Source: Halorussus salilacus
GTDB taxonomy: Archaea; Halobacteriota; Halobacteria; Halobacteriales; Haladaptataceae
Direction: 5' to 3'
DNA: 64,000 nt
NCBI RefSeq assembly: GCF_024138125.1
Contig: NZ_CP099993.1
Coordinates: forward strand, 2,666,001-2,730,000
A model generated the notes under the pieces. The model ran no database searches. It had not been told where the DNA came from and saw nothing but the letters and a program-made list of their open reading frames with translations. The translations under genes and the position numbers were made by a program. Shown here in pieces: positions 52,509 through 61,158 of this stretch. Each line of letters starts with the position of its first letter. Positions within the stretch are counted from its first letter, which is position 1.

Positions 52509-52594
52509 ACCTCCGGTACGAGACCGAGGACCGTAATAGCTGGGCGCTCGTCCCGCCAAAACGCTTATTTCCTCTATCGGACCGAGAACAATAC

Positions 52595-52804
52595 ATGACG
52601 ACGAAATCCGAAGAGAAGTCCGATTCCTCGACAGGCGACGGTCGCTGGACGCTCGGCGTCGATACCGACGGCGACGGCGCGATGAACGTCGTGTTCCGGT
52701 CGAGGGGCGGCGTCCTCGCCGCCCTGACCGCGGTCCTCGTCGCGTTCGTCGCGCTCGACCTGCTCGTCACCGGCGGGGAGACCATCCGAGCGCTCGCGCC
52801 CTGA
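52595..52804 (+). CDS. small single-pass membrane protein
   Basis: A 69-residue protein: an acidic soluble half (TLGVDTDGDGAMNVVFRS) and one C-terminal helix (residues 41-60, VLAALTAVLVAFVALDLLVT). A GCTTATTT box about 30 bases upstream suggests leaderless transcription. Unknown function. It lies on the plus strand between two minus-strand genes. Confidence 0.6.
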   Translation: MTTKSEEKSDSSTGDGRWTLGVDTDGDGAMNVVFRSRGGVLAALTAVLVAFVALDLLVTGGETIRALAP

Positions 52805-52814
52805 GTCCCGACCG

Positions 52815-54923
52815 CTACTCGTCCTCGATTCGGCTCCCGCCCGGCGGCAGGAACTCCTGGATGAGGTCGGCGCTCGCGACCTTCCGGACGAACGAGGTGT
52901 CGGCGAACCGCTCGCGGAACTGTCGGTAGATTCGCTTCGCGGTGTCGTTCTGGGCGAACCGGCCGGGTTCGACCTCGACGTGGGTCTCGACCTGCGGGAC
53001 CACGGCGGCGGGCGGCCCCCCGAGGACGCGGGTGTGTGGTTCGCACGCGATTCCGACCGCGACGCCGACCTCCACGTCCCGGAAGTAGGTCCGGTCGCCG
53101 CGGATGGCGAACCCGCCCTTCTCCAAGTACTCGCCGCTCTCGGGCGTCTTGCTCACCTGGTCGGGGGTCACCATGTAGGCGTCGCCAGCGAACCGATTGT
53201 CCTTCCAGACCGACGAGTAGGAGACCGCGAACTGGGCGGCCTCGCGCTTGCTCGCGTCGGGGACCTCGACGTCCCGCGAGGGCTCGCTCGGGTCGGAGGT
53301 CTTGAGAATCGTCACGGGGCCGCCGTGAGCCTGCGCGTGGAAGAACAGGTCGTTGCCGTCCATGTACTTCTGAACGAGTTCCTCGTTCTGGTCGGCGTTC
53401 CGGCCGCCGATGACGAGGAAGCCGTCGGAGGTCCGGAACCACCTGAACCGCTCGTACCACTGCTCCTGCTTTCGGATGGGGATGGATGGCTCGTTGAGCC
53501 AGTCTACGTCCTCGGCCTCCTCCTCGTCGTCTCCGTCCTCGCCCTCGTCGGGGTCGGCCTCCCACTCGGCCTTGCGGCGCTTCACCTCCTCCAACTGCTC
53601 GCGGGTGTCCTCGATGGCCGCGAGCGCGCCCTCCTTCTTCTCCTCGATGCGCTTGGCCTCGGTGTAGAGGCGGTCTGCGTTCTTCTCGACCCCCGTCTCG
53701 GCGTCGAGTTCGACCGGCGTCCCGTCGAGTTCGACCGTGACGGTCCCCGCCTCGGGGTTCACGCCCCGGACGGCCTCGGCGGCGTCGATGCCCCGCTCGG
53801 CACCCTCCTCGAACCGCGCTTCTATCTCCTCCCACGAGGTGCCCTCGTCGAGGGCGTTCCGCACGGTGGTCAGTATCTCGTCGGCGAGCCCGTAGTGGGC
53901 GTAGAGGAGCTCGGCCTTCTCGCGTTCGGCCTCTGCCTGCTCCTCGAACCCCTCGATGGCTCCCTCCTGCTGTTCGATGATGCGCTTTTGCTTCTGTATC
54001 TCTGCCTCGAAGTCGGGGCGCTGGTCGCCGACCTCCCCGTCGCCGGGGTCGTCGCCCTCGAAGTCGACGTTCGCGAAGTAGAAGTCCACCGCCTCGTTGA
54101 AGGTGTCGAACCCTTCGGCTTCGAGGTCGCCGTACTCCTCCAGCGGGACGGGCGTCACGTCCACGAGGCGGCCGTCCTCCCGATACACGCGGGGGTCGAA
54201 CTCCGCGGCGCGGACCGGTTCGGCCAGCCGCTGGATGGCGTCGTAGACCGCCTCGTAGTCGCTCTCGTCGGCGTCGGCGATGTCCTTGCCCTTCTCGACG
54301 CCCGCGCGGGTGCAGACCTCCTCGGCGTACAGCCCGCCGAAGTTGAGCTGGGTCGCGAGCGTCCGAACGATGTCGGTGTCCGACTCCTCCATGTGGGCGA
54401 CCAGCACCTCGTAGTCGATTTCGAGGGGGTTCACGCGCTCGTCGGGGAACTCGTACCGGCTGCCCGGCGCGACGGTCCGGGACTTGAGCCGGACGGTGTC
54501 GAGCGAATCGACGACCTCCCGATTTTCGTCGAGCACCGCGACGTTGCCCTGCCCGAACAGCTCGGCGACGATGGTGGTGTCCTCGTCGTCGCGCTCGAAG
54601 TGGAACTGGAGGATGCGGTCGAAGCCGTACTGCTCGACGCCCGCGAAGTCGGCTCCCGACAGCCGATTGCGGAGCATCATCGCGAAGTTCGGTGGCCGTC
54701 CCGGCGCGTCCGGGACGTTCTCGGGCGCGGCGACGTGAGCGCGCTTGTTCTCGCCGACCTCCACGAGGAGTTCGACCCGACCGCGGTCGAAGTCGCGCAT
54801 CTTCAGCCGGATGAAGTCGTCGTCGTAGAGGTACGCCTTGTCGAGCTTCGCGCCCTCGTAGGCCCCGAGTTCCGCGACCACGGCCGCGAGGTCGATGCTC
54901 GACAGCTCCCGCTTCTGGTCCAT
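52815..54923 (-). CDS. NFACT-family ribosome quality control protein (Rqc2/NEMF homologue)
   Basis: A 702-residue protein. The N-terminal NFACT-N domain (SSIDLAAVVAELGAYEGAKL, NRLSGADFAGVEQYGFDRI), an HhH section, a long coiled coil around residues 295-350 and 410-450, an acidic patch, and the NFACT-R domain (WFRTSDGFLVIGGRNADQNE, LFFHAQAHGGPVTIL) follow in order. Homologues bind split 60S/50S subunits carrying stuck peptidyl-tRNA, and in some organisms add C-terminal residues. The ATG at 54923 precedes MDQKRELSSIDL, the expected start. Pelota, which acts before it in the pathway, is close by. Confidence 0.93.
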   Translation of the reverse strand: MDQKRELSSIDLAAVVAELGAYEGAKLDKAYLYDDDFIRLKMRDFDRGRVELLVEVGENKRAHVAAPENVPDAPGRPPNFAMMLRNRLSGADFAGVEQYGFDRILQFHFERDDEDTTIVAELFGQGNVAVLDENREVVDSLDTVRLKSRTVAPGSRYEFPDERVNPLEIDYEVLVAHMEESDTDIVRTLATQLNFGGLYAEEVCTRAGVEKGKDIADADESDYEAVYDAIQRLAEPVRAAEFDPRVYREDGRLVDVTPVPLEEYGDLEAEGFDTFNEAVDFYFANVDFEGDDPGDGEVGDQRPDFEAEIQKQKRIIEQQEGAIEGFEEQAEAEREKAELLYAHYGLADEILTTVRNALDEGTSWEEIEARFEEGAERGIDAAEAVRGVNPEAGTVTVELDGTPVELDAETGVEKNADRLYTEAKRIEEKKEGALAAIEDTREQLEEVKRRKAEWEADPDEGEDGDDEEEAEDVDWLNEPSIPIRKQEQWYERFRWFRTSDGFLVIGGRNADQNEELVQKYMDGNDLFFHAQAHGGPVTILKTSDPSEPSRDVEVPDASKREAAQFAVSYSSVWKDNRFAGDAYMVTPDQVSKTPESGEYLEKGGFAIRGDRTYFRDVEVGVAVGIACEPHTRVLGGPPAAVVPQVETHVEVEPGRFAQNDTAKRIYRQFRERFADTSFVRKVASADLIQEFLPPGGSRIEDE

Positions 54924-55059
54924 GCCTACGTGTTTTCTGTCGCCGGGGAAAGGCGTATCGCTACGGTGGGACTCGGATGGTGGAGGGGATTCTGCTATTC
55001 GGTGAGATTCGTGAAGTCGGACCTTCGGGAGGGAAATCGACGTGTAGCTAGCTATCGCC

Positions 55060-55354
55060 GTCACCTATGAGCCCGCACCACGTCCTCCCCAACCTCCTCA
55101 CTCCCTCGCTCCGCTCGGTCGCTCGTCCCTCGCACGAGAATCGCGGCCCAAACTGCGGGCCGCGATTCCGCGCGCCACAGCCGAACTCGTTCCGCGTATC
55201 GCGCATCTACGCTTCCGGCCCGGCGCGCGGAACGTCGAATCCGCTTCGCGGATTCGACTTCTCGTGCGAGGGACGAGGACCGCAGGGAGGAACAGGGGTG
55301 ACGACCGAGGACCGCAGTCGGTTGGGGAGGATGTGGTGCGGTCTCACAGGTGAC
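55060..55354. repeat. E1 repeat, copy 2 (two inverted E1 ends)
   Basis: The left end (55060) reads GTCACCTATGAGCCCGCA and the right end, read inverted from 55354, GTCACCTGTGAGACCGCA; both continue through CCTCCCCAACC and later CTCGTCCCTCGCACGAGAA. The inverted end shares CCCCAACCGACTGCG with copy 1. Inside, a hairpin has 12-base arms (55138-55149 and 55157-55168) and a loop AAACTGC. A second hairpin (GTCGAATCCG/CGGATTCGAC) lies at about 55231-55255. The rest of 54924-55404 has no gene I can see. Confidence 0.7.
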
Positions 55355-55404
55355 GGAGGGAGCTAGATAGCTTCGATGGTCTCACCGCATGTATTTCGTC
55401 TCCT

Positions 55405-57060
55405 CTACAGCCGCTTGCTCACGTAGGGACCGTCCTGATGGTACCCCAGCTTCTCTCGGTAGTACTCGCGCGCGCCGATGCCCGAGATGACGCTGACCTT
55501 GTCGTAGCCCGCGTCGGCGGCCATCTCCTCGGCCTTCCGGAGGAGCTTCCGGCCGTACCCCTTGTGTTGCCAGTCGCGCGATTCGTTCCCTACCTCCACC
55601 ATCGGGCCGTAGACGTGGAGTTCGCGCACCAACGCCGCGTTCTCCAGCTCCCGGCGCACCGGATTTCCGGGGAAGCGCAGGCGACAGAACCCCACCAGAA
55701 GGTCCTTGTCGGGGTCCTCGTAGCTGATGAAGTGTTCGGTCCCCCCGGCGGCCTCGTAGGTCAGCACGTCGAGTTCGACGTTCTCTGGGTCCTCGTCGTT
55801 CATCCCGACCTCCCGACACCGGATGCAGTCGCAGGTCCAGCCGTGGTCGTCCATCCGCTGGCGAGCGAGCTGGCGGAGGTTCGACTTCCACACCCCGGCG
55901 TCGATGAAGTCGGCGGGGATGTCGCGCTGGACGCGCTGGAGCCGGGTGTACTTCGGAATCATCGACTTGATCTCGGCGACCAGCTCGGCGGCCTCCTCGT
56001 TGCGAAGCGGTTCGTACTCGTCGCGGTGCCACCAGTCGTAGGTCGCGGTGCCCCGGACGACGAGGGTGGGATAGATTTTGAGGTAGTCGGGCCGCCACTT
56101 CTCGTCCTCGAACAGCCGCCGGAAGTCCTCCAGACACATCTCCTTTGACATGCCGGGCTGGCCGGGCATCATGTGGAATCCGACCTTGAACGCGGCGTCC
56201 CTGAGACGCTGGTTCGCGTCGATGGACGCCTGCGCGCCGTGGCCCCGGTGCATCTCGCGGTTGATGCGCTCGTAGGTGGTCTGGACGCCGACCTCGACCT
56301 TCGTGCCCCCGAGGTCGAGCATCCGGTCTATCTGCTCGGGGTCACACCAGTCGGGCTTGGTCTCGAACGTGGTGCCGATGTTCCGCACGTCGTTGGTCTC
56401 GTTCTCGGCGATCACGTCCTCCAGATACCGGAACTCGTAGTCGTCGTGGTCCTGCGCGAAGCTCTCGTCCTCGGCGGGCTCGGGCTCCTTCCCGGTGTCG
56501 TAGTCGTTCATCGCCTCCAGCGCGCGCTTGACGAACCACTCCTGATAGTCGTGGGAGCGAGCCGTCATCGTCCCGCCCATCAGGATGAGTTCGACCTTGT
56601 CGACGGGGTGGCCGATTTCGCGCAGTTGCTCCAACCGCAGGGTCACCTGCCCGTAGGGGTCGTAGTCGTTCTGGACCCCTCGGGCCGCCGCGGGCTCGTG
56701 GCCGGTGTAGCTCTGTGAGGAGGAGAACTCCGAGCCCGGCCCGCCGGGACAGTAGAGGCACTTGCCGTGCGGGCACTGGTGGGGGCTCGTCATGATGGCG
56801 ACCGGCGAGACGCCCGACGCGGTCCGGACGGGCTTGCGCTGGAGCACCTCCTGTAAGTCCTCCCTGCGCTCGTCTGGGGCGTAATCCAGCAGTTCGGAGT
56901 TCTTCGGCACCTTCGGCGCGGAGTGCTCCGAGCAGACCGACAGCTTCTCGCTTTCGAGGTCGTCGCGCTCGATTTCGCCCGCGAGGATGCGCTCGACCAG
57001 TTCCTCGCAGACCCGCTCGAACGCCTCGGTCTCGGTGGCGTCCGGCGTCTCGGTACTCAT
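55405..57060 (-). CDS. elp3: Elp3-family tRNA uridine-34 modification enzyme
   Basis: A 551-residue radical-SAM acetyltransferase that makes the cm5U34 base in tRNA anticodons. The [4Fe-4S] motif CPHGKCLYCPGG is visible near residue 100, with RSYTGHEPAA-like SSQSYTGHEPAAARG, the radical-SAM barrel (LMGGTMTARSHDY, VGVQTTYERINREMHRGH, HMMPGQPGMS), and a C-terminal GNAT domain (RELHVYGPMVEVG, HKGYGRKLLRKAEEMA). Archaea use Elp3 without the other Elongator subunits. An E2 element lies just upstream on the same strand. Confidence 0.95.
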   Translation of the reverse strand: MSTETPDATETEAFERVCEELVERILAGEIERDDLESEKLSVCSEHSAPKVPKNSELLDYAPDERREDLQEVLQRKPVRTASGVSPVAIMTSPHQCPHGKCLYCPGGPGSEFSSSQSYTGHEPAAARGVQNDYDPYGQVTLRLEQLREIGHPVDKVELILMGGTMTARSHDYQEWFVKRALEAMNDYDTGKEPEPAEDESFAQDHDDYEFRYLEDVIAENETNDVRNIGTTFETKPDWCDPEQIDRMLDLGGTKVEVGVQTTYERINREMHRGHGAQASIDANQRLRDAAFKVGFHMMPGQPGMSKEMCLEDFRRLFEDEKWRPDYLKIYPTLVVRGTATYDWWHRDEYEPLRNEEAAELVAEIKSMIPKYTRLQRVQRDIPADFIDAGVWKSNLRQLARQRMDDHGWTCDCIRCREVGMNDEDPENVELDVLTYEAAGGTEHFISYEDPDKDLLVGFCRLRFPGNPVRRELENAALVRELHVYGPMVEVGNESRDWQHKGYGRKLLRKAEEMAADAGYDKVSVISGIGAREYYREKLGYHQDGPYVSKRL

Positions 57061-57196
57061 TGGTGTGTATCTGGTCGGTTGGGCGGGATAAGGGTGTCGT
57101 CTACGCGTCCGGGAGACACTTTCGGCGAATCGAACCACCGGCAGTCGAGGGTTTCGAAGACAGCACGGAGAGGACCGTATCAGCGACCAAGTCGGA

Positions 57197-57319
57197 GAAA
57201 GCCCCCGCCTTCTCCGCTCCCGCGGCTCGTTGCGCGCTTCGGTCGCTTCGCTCCCTCCAGTGCTTACGTCGCCGGGGTTCGCGGAGAAGGCGGCCCCTTT
57301 CAGTCCCACCTCGCGGTGG
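57197..57319 (-). repeat. E2 repeat, copy c (full hairpin with different stem)
   Basis: On the minus strand it reads CCACC-GCGA-GGTGG, TGGGACTGAAAGGGGC, arm CGCCTTCTCCGC, a 63-base loop, arm GCGGAGAAGGCG, then GGGGCTTTC. The stem sequence differs from copies a and e at the same positions on both arms, so pairing is preserved. The remainder of 57061-57400 has no gene that I can see. It lies 82 bases after the DHH gene and about 135 before elp3. Confidence 0.75.
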
Positions 57320-57400
57320 ACTAGTGACTACACACGAAACCGCGGTTCGCGGAAAAGAGCGACCCGAACCGACCCGCACCGAAGCGCCGAAAAACCCGAC

Positions 57401-59443
57401 TTACAGCCGTTCGCCGATGGCGTCCACGACGGCGTCGACGGCGGCCTCCTTCTCGCCCACGAGGAACTCGATGGAGCCGTCGCGGGTGCCCGTCGCGGCG
57501 ATGCCCGCGTTCTCGGCGTCCTCGCGCGCCGCCTCGGCGATTTCTCGGGCGTCCACGCGGCCGCCGCTCCGGATGTGGACCTCGTCCTCGTCCACGCCGA
57601 GCGTGACGTGGTCGTCGGCGGCCCCGTCGGCGCCGATGCCCCGGCGGTGGACCTCGTCGAGCAGGAGGCCGGTCGGCGGGAAGTCGAAGCGGTGGGTGAA
57701 CGCCTCGGCGTCCAGCACCGTGAACGAGACGCCGTTCGCGCCCCGGACCGAGAGGTTCGGCTCGACGGTGTCGAGTTCGGTCCCGAGCTTCTGGCGGAAC
57801 TGCTCGGCGACGTGCTCGGCGAGGTCGCGCTTCTCGTGTTCGAACAGGAGGTCGGTGACGAGCTCGCGCTTGTCCTCGTAGGCCTGATAGAAGGCTTCGA
57901 GCGCGACCGCCTCGCGCAGCGCGTCGGTGTGGTCGTCGTCGTAGCCCGCCTCGGCGGCGAGGTCGACGTAGTCCTCGGGGCCGTCCGCCCAGTAGCTGAC
58001 CGCCGGGAGGTGGGCGACGCCGCCGCGCACGTCGGGGTTGACGTGGGCCGCGACGTTCGCGCCGAGCACGCCCGCGGTCACGTCGTCGCCCGCCTCGCCT
58101 TCGAGGTGGGGGTTGACCGCCACGTCGGCGAGGTCGGCGACGCCCTCGTCGGGGTAGCCCGCGTCGATGGTGACCCGGGGGGCGTCGTAGATGTCGAGCA
58201 GTTCGAGGCCGTCGCGGGACTCGTCGGTGCTGCCCGCGGCCACGAGGACGAACAGGGGGAGCTTCTCGTCGTGGCGCTCGCGGTTGTCGAGCATCTGGGT
58301 GACGTCCTTGGTCGCGTCGGCCATGTCGTAGTCGCCGCCTTCGAGCGGTCGCCGGTCGAAGTAGTGGTACTCGGCGTCGCTCTTGGCGTGCTCGTCCCGC
58401 ACCAGCGGCAGGACCGCGCGCTCGATTGCCGCGCCCGCGACGTAGCCGTCGGCGGTCGCGTTGTGGCGCACGATGACAGGCCGGGACTCCATCACGGCCC
58501 GCCGAATCGTCTCGGCGGCGTCGCGGACGCGCTCGTGGACCGCGGCCACCGCGTCGTGGTCGGCCAGCAGCTCCACGTCGTCGGGGCGGGCCTCGGCGCG
58601 CAGGGCGTCTTCGAGCCGGGTCTCGACCGCTTCGCGCTCGTCGCCCGCCAGCTTCTCCAGTTCCTCGGTCTCGACCTGCAGTTCGTTGTGGCGGAGTTCG
58701 ACCACGCCGTCGAGTCGAACGAAGTCGCCGGTGTCCACCTCGGGGTAGGCCCGGACGCCCGCCTCGACGAACGCGGCGCAGTCGACCGTCGCGGTCTCGT
58801 CGCGGACCTCGAAGACCGTCGGGCCGGAGGTCTGGCGCGCGCCGACGACCTCGCCCTCGATTCGGACCGTCTCGTTCACGCGGTCGCTCAGCGTCGCGAC
58901 CTGCACGCGGGCGGGTTCGGGGTCAGAATCGACTTCTGGCTCGGCCGATTCGGCCGCCTCGGTCGCGGCGCTCGCGCCCGCGCCGTCGGTCGTCGCCTGC
59001 TGGCTCCCGTCGTCGGCGTCGTCTCCGTCGTCTCCCCCGGGGTCGTCGGCCTCGTCGGCCTCGTCGGGGAGGACGGCCCCGCGCTCGGGGTCGTCGAGGA
59101 GCTTGCCCCGGAACTCGCGCTCGGACTGGCGAAGCGACCAGCCGAGGTCGACGTTGCCGTTGTCTCGAACGCCGGTCACTTGGACGTAGACGACCTCGCC
59201 CTCGTCCCAGTCGAGGGAGTCGAGGCGTCGGTCCAGTTCGCTCTTGTGGAGGAGACCGGTGACGCGGTCGCCGATGTCGACGAAGACGCCGAACTCGGCG
59301 AAGCCGTCGACCGTTCCCTTGTAATACCGTCCCGGCGTCAGCTGTTCGGGCGAATCGCCGGTAAACTCGAAGAGGACGTCCTGCTGGTGGCTCTCGCAGA
59401 TAGCGCCGTCGGCAGGAGTCCCGCAAATGATGCACGAACCCAT
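57401..59443 (-). CDS. DHH/RecJ-like phosphoesterase with zinc finger, S1 and OB domains
   Basis: A 680-residue protein, likely a nuclease or nucleotide phosphodiesterase for DNA or RNA. An N-terminal zinc knuckle (SCIICGTPADGAICESH), an S1 RNA-binding domain (GRYYKGTVDGFAEFGVFVDI), an acidic linker, an OB-fold (RIEGEVVGARQTSGPTVFEV) and a DHH-like core follow. The core motif is VIVRHNATADGYVAG, where the usual DHH triad is changed (HNATADG), so activity is not assured. A DHHA1-like tail ends the protein. Haloarchaea carry several RecJ paralogues; this one has the longest domain set that I recognise. Confidence 0.8.
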   Translation of the reverse strand: MGSCIICGTPADGAICESHQQDVLFEFTGDSPEQLTPGRYYKGTVDGFAEFGVFVDIGDRVTGLLHKSELDRRLDSLDWDEGEVVYVQVTGVRDNGNVDLGWSLRQSEREFRGKLLDDPERGAVLPDEADEADDPGGDDGDDADDGSQQATTDGAGASAATEAAESAEPEVDSDPEPARVQVATLSDRVNETVRIEGEVVGARQTSGPTVFEVRDETATVDCAAFVEAGVRAYPEVDTGDFVRLDGVVELRHNELQVETEELEKLAGDEREAVETRLEDALRAEARPDDVELLADHDAVAAVHERVRDAAETIRRAVMESRPVIVRHNATADGYVAGAAIERAVLPLVRDEHAKSDAEYHYFDRRPLEGGDYDMADATKDVTQMLDNRERHDEKLPLFVLVAAGSTDESRDGLELLDIYDAPRVTIDAGYPDEGVADLADVAVNPHLEGEAGDDVTAGVLGANVAAHVNPDVRGGVAHLPAVSYWADGPEDYVDLAAEAGYDDDHTDALREAVALEAFYQAYEDKRELVTDLLFEHEKRDLAEHVAEQFRQKLGTELDTVEPNLSVRGANGVSFTVLDAEAFTHRFDFPPTGLLLDEVHRRGIGADGAADDHVTLGVDEDEVHIRSGGRVDAREIAEAAREDAENAGIAATGTRDGSIEFLVGEKEAAVDAVVDAIGERL

Positions 59444-59518
59444 CTTATACGCGAGCAAAATAGCCCCGGCCTAAAACTGTTGTCGAAACAGGTCTGGCCT
59501 CACCGTGGAATTTGTGGA

Positions 59519-59728
59519 CTACTCCCGAAACGCGTCGACCCCCGGCAGGTCGGCGACGCCCTCGTGGGTGCCCACGAACTCGGCGTCCTCGACGGCTCGC
59601 TCGAAGTCCTCGACGCTCTCGTACTCCCGAACCGCCAGCACCCGGCCCTCCTCGACCACGAAGACGATCTCGTCGGTGCCCTCGCCGTGGCGGAAGTGGT
59701 CGGCCTTGCGGGGTTCGTCTGGTTGCAT
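59519..59728 (-). CDS. small conserved haloarchaeal protein
   Basis: A 69-residue protein (MQPDEPRKADHFRHGEG..., then IVFVVEEGRVLAVREYES) of unknown function; a small alpha/beta domain. A TATA-like ACTTATCG (minus strand, about 59766-59773) is about 40 bases before this ATG. An in-frame upstream ATG at 59809 would place that box inside the coding sequence, so the shorter form is preferred. Confidence 0.65.
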   Translation of the reverse strand: MQPDEPRKADHFRHGEGTDEIVFVVEEGRVLAVREYESVEDFERAVEDAEFVGTHEGVADLPGVDAFRE

Positions 59729-59858
59729 CTTCTCTAGAACCGACCCGAACGTCCTTGAAAGTTCTCCGGGACTGGCGTTCGATAAGTCGCGCTCGACGAC
59801 GCAATCCACCGGGGAACCGGCAGGTGGAACATCCGGCAGAATCCGGCCGGTGAATCAT

Positions 59859-59893
59859 CTACCGGGTGGGACCGAAAGGAGCCGGGCGCTTTC
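59859..59893 (+). repeat. E2 repeat, copy d (minimal, degenerate)
   Basis: CTACCGGGTGG and TGGGACCGAAAGGAGC join directly to CGGGCGCTTTC, without the stem-loop, as in copy b. Upstream, 59805-59858 holds degenerate ATCCACCGGGG-like repeats matching those in copy a. The flanking genes are both on the minus strand. Confidence 0.55.
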
Positions 59894-59950
59894 TACGCAG
59901 TCACGACTCCGTCTCTCTTCCCGAGGAATCTCCCCCGAAAAATCCCGCTC

Positions 59951-60214
59951 TCACTCGAAGACGGGACTGTCGTCCTCCAGCGCCTCGATGTCCGTCGCAA
60001 TCTCCCGCACCTGCTCGGGGAACAGCGCGACCTGCACCTCGTTGCCCTCGTCGTCCTCGCAGACGATTTTCACGCGCTTGTCGCCGAACTCGCGGGCCTC
60101 GGCCGACTCCACGTCGAACAGTTTCGCGGTCCCGGTCTTGTTCGAGGGACCGACGTTCCGGATGGCTCCGTCCTTGAGTTCGACCATGAAGTCCTCGACG
60201 ATGAGATTGAGCAT
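59951..60214 (-). CDS. small conserved haloarchaeal protein
   Basis: An 87-residue acidic protein with an antiparallel beta pattern (FMVELKDGAIRNVGPSNKTG, KRVKIVCEDDEGNEVQVALF). I know it only as a conserved hypothetical. CCTATAAG on the minus strand, about 28 bases before this ATG, makes 60214 the best start; an inner ATG nine codons later is less likely. Confidence 0.65.
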   Translation of the reverse strand: MLNLIVEDFMVELKDGAIRNVGPSNKTGTAKLFDVESAEAREFGDKRVKIVCEDDEGNEVQVALFPEQVREIATDIEALEDDSPVFE

Positions 60215-60276
60215 GTATCAGAGTAGAACCGCTCGCGACTTATAGGGGCTGGTGAACCGGGTGTTGTGGTATCTCA

Positions 60277-60407
60277 GAAAGCCCCCGCCCGCTCGCGGTC
60301 GCTCCGGCGGATATTCGGCGCTCTCCGCACTTCCCGCGCCGAATAGAGCCGCCGGAGACGACTAAAGTGGACGCGAGCGGGCGGCCCCTTTCGTTCCCAC
60401 CCTGTGG
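60277..60407 (-). repeat. E2 repeat, copy e (full nested hairpin)
   Basis: On the minus strand: CCACAGGGTGG, TGGGAACGAAAGGGGC, arm CGCCCGCTCGCG (60372-60383), an inner 24-27 base stem (GTCGTCTCCGGCGGCTCTAT and partner), arm CGCGAGCGGGCG (60286-60297), then GGGGGCTTTC. It lies 34 bases after the Yip1 gene and 63 before the next start. The rest of 60215-60440 has no gene. Confidence 0.8.
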
Positions 60408-60440
60408 TTTGTGTAGTCGGCCGAAACACACCCCGAAAAA

Positions 60441-61094
60441 TCAAATCAGCGGAAGACAGCCCTGAAAACCCAGTTCCGCGATACGAACGCACACCTCGCT
60501 CCCGCGCAGAATCACGACCTCCTCGAACGCCGCGACCCCGCGGAAGGCGTACCCGAACACCAGCGTTGCAGGGATTGCCCCGGCGACCAGCGCCCGGAGG
60601 GACGAGGTGTCGTGGACGACCCGGAGGCCGATAACGAACAGAATCGCACCGTAGATCGCACAAACCGCCCGAACCGTGGGACTCGGAATCCCGGCGAACA
60701 CGCACGGCGCGGTGGCGTAGGCGACGACCTGCACCGTCTCGCTGATGCCCCCGCGGTCGGGGACCGTCAGAATCAGGAGCACGGTCTGGACCGCGGCGGT
60801 CAGGTGGAGGACCGCGGGCGCGACGAACAGGGTCGCCAGCGCGAGGCCGAACAGCGCCGAGAGCGCGGGCCGACCGCCGAACGAGGGGGCCGCACCGGGG
60901 ACTAGCGCGAACCGGGTCGCCTCCTCGACGAGGACGACAGCCATGGCGAACACGAGTCCGGGGGCCTGGTCGCCCGGCGCGACCCCCCGCTCGAAGAACC
61001 GGCGGGGGCGGACGAGCACCTCGACCCACGCGCGCGCGACCGCGGCGGGGCCGCGGTCGCGCCCGCCCGTCGGGTTCTCTACCCACTGAGTCAT
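60441..61094 (-). CDS. Yip1-like membrane protein
   Basis: A 217-residue integral membrane protein with about five helices, such as LFGLALATLFVAPAVLHLTA and AIYGAILFVIGLRVVHDTSS. The N-terminal soluble part (AVARAWVEVLVRPRRFFERG) is the typical Yip1-family lead-in before the first helix. Function unknown. The window offers no operon partner. Confidence 0.75.
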   Translation of the reverse strand: MTQWVENPTGGRDRGPAAVARAWVEVLVRPRRFFERGVAPGDQAPGLVFAMAVVLVEEATRFALVPGAAPSFGGRPALSALFGLALATLFVAPAVLHLTAAVQTVLLILTVPDRGGISETVQVVAYATAPCVFAGIPSPTVRAVCAIYGAILFVIGLRVVHDTSSLRALVAGAIPATLVFGYAFRGVAAFEEVVILRGSEVCVRIAELGFQGCLPLI

Positions 61095-61158
61095 GCTCGC
61101 GACACCCGCCGAGTCACGTTCGAGACACCCCTTTCGTCACGGTCGAATCACGTCCGGA

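Noticed and set aside
49747-53835. Very long open frames on the strand opposite the real genes, here and at 25587-28985
   Set aside because: They are antisense or out-of-frame reflections of high-G+C genes: arginine/proline-rich, without domains, and overlapping well-supported genes such as pelota, NFACT, the NSS transporter and the SDR.
54924-55404. A protein of about 99 residues inside E1 copy 2
   Set aside because: The frame follows the inverted-repeat structure and encodes low-complexity sequence; the element is better read as non-coding.
57401-59443. Assignment as a replication-linked GAN/RecJ (Cdc45-like) protein
   Set aside because: The domain order (zinc, S1, OB, DHH) and the altered motif do not allow a specific choice among haloarchaeal RecJ paralogues.
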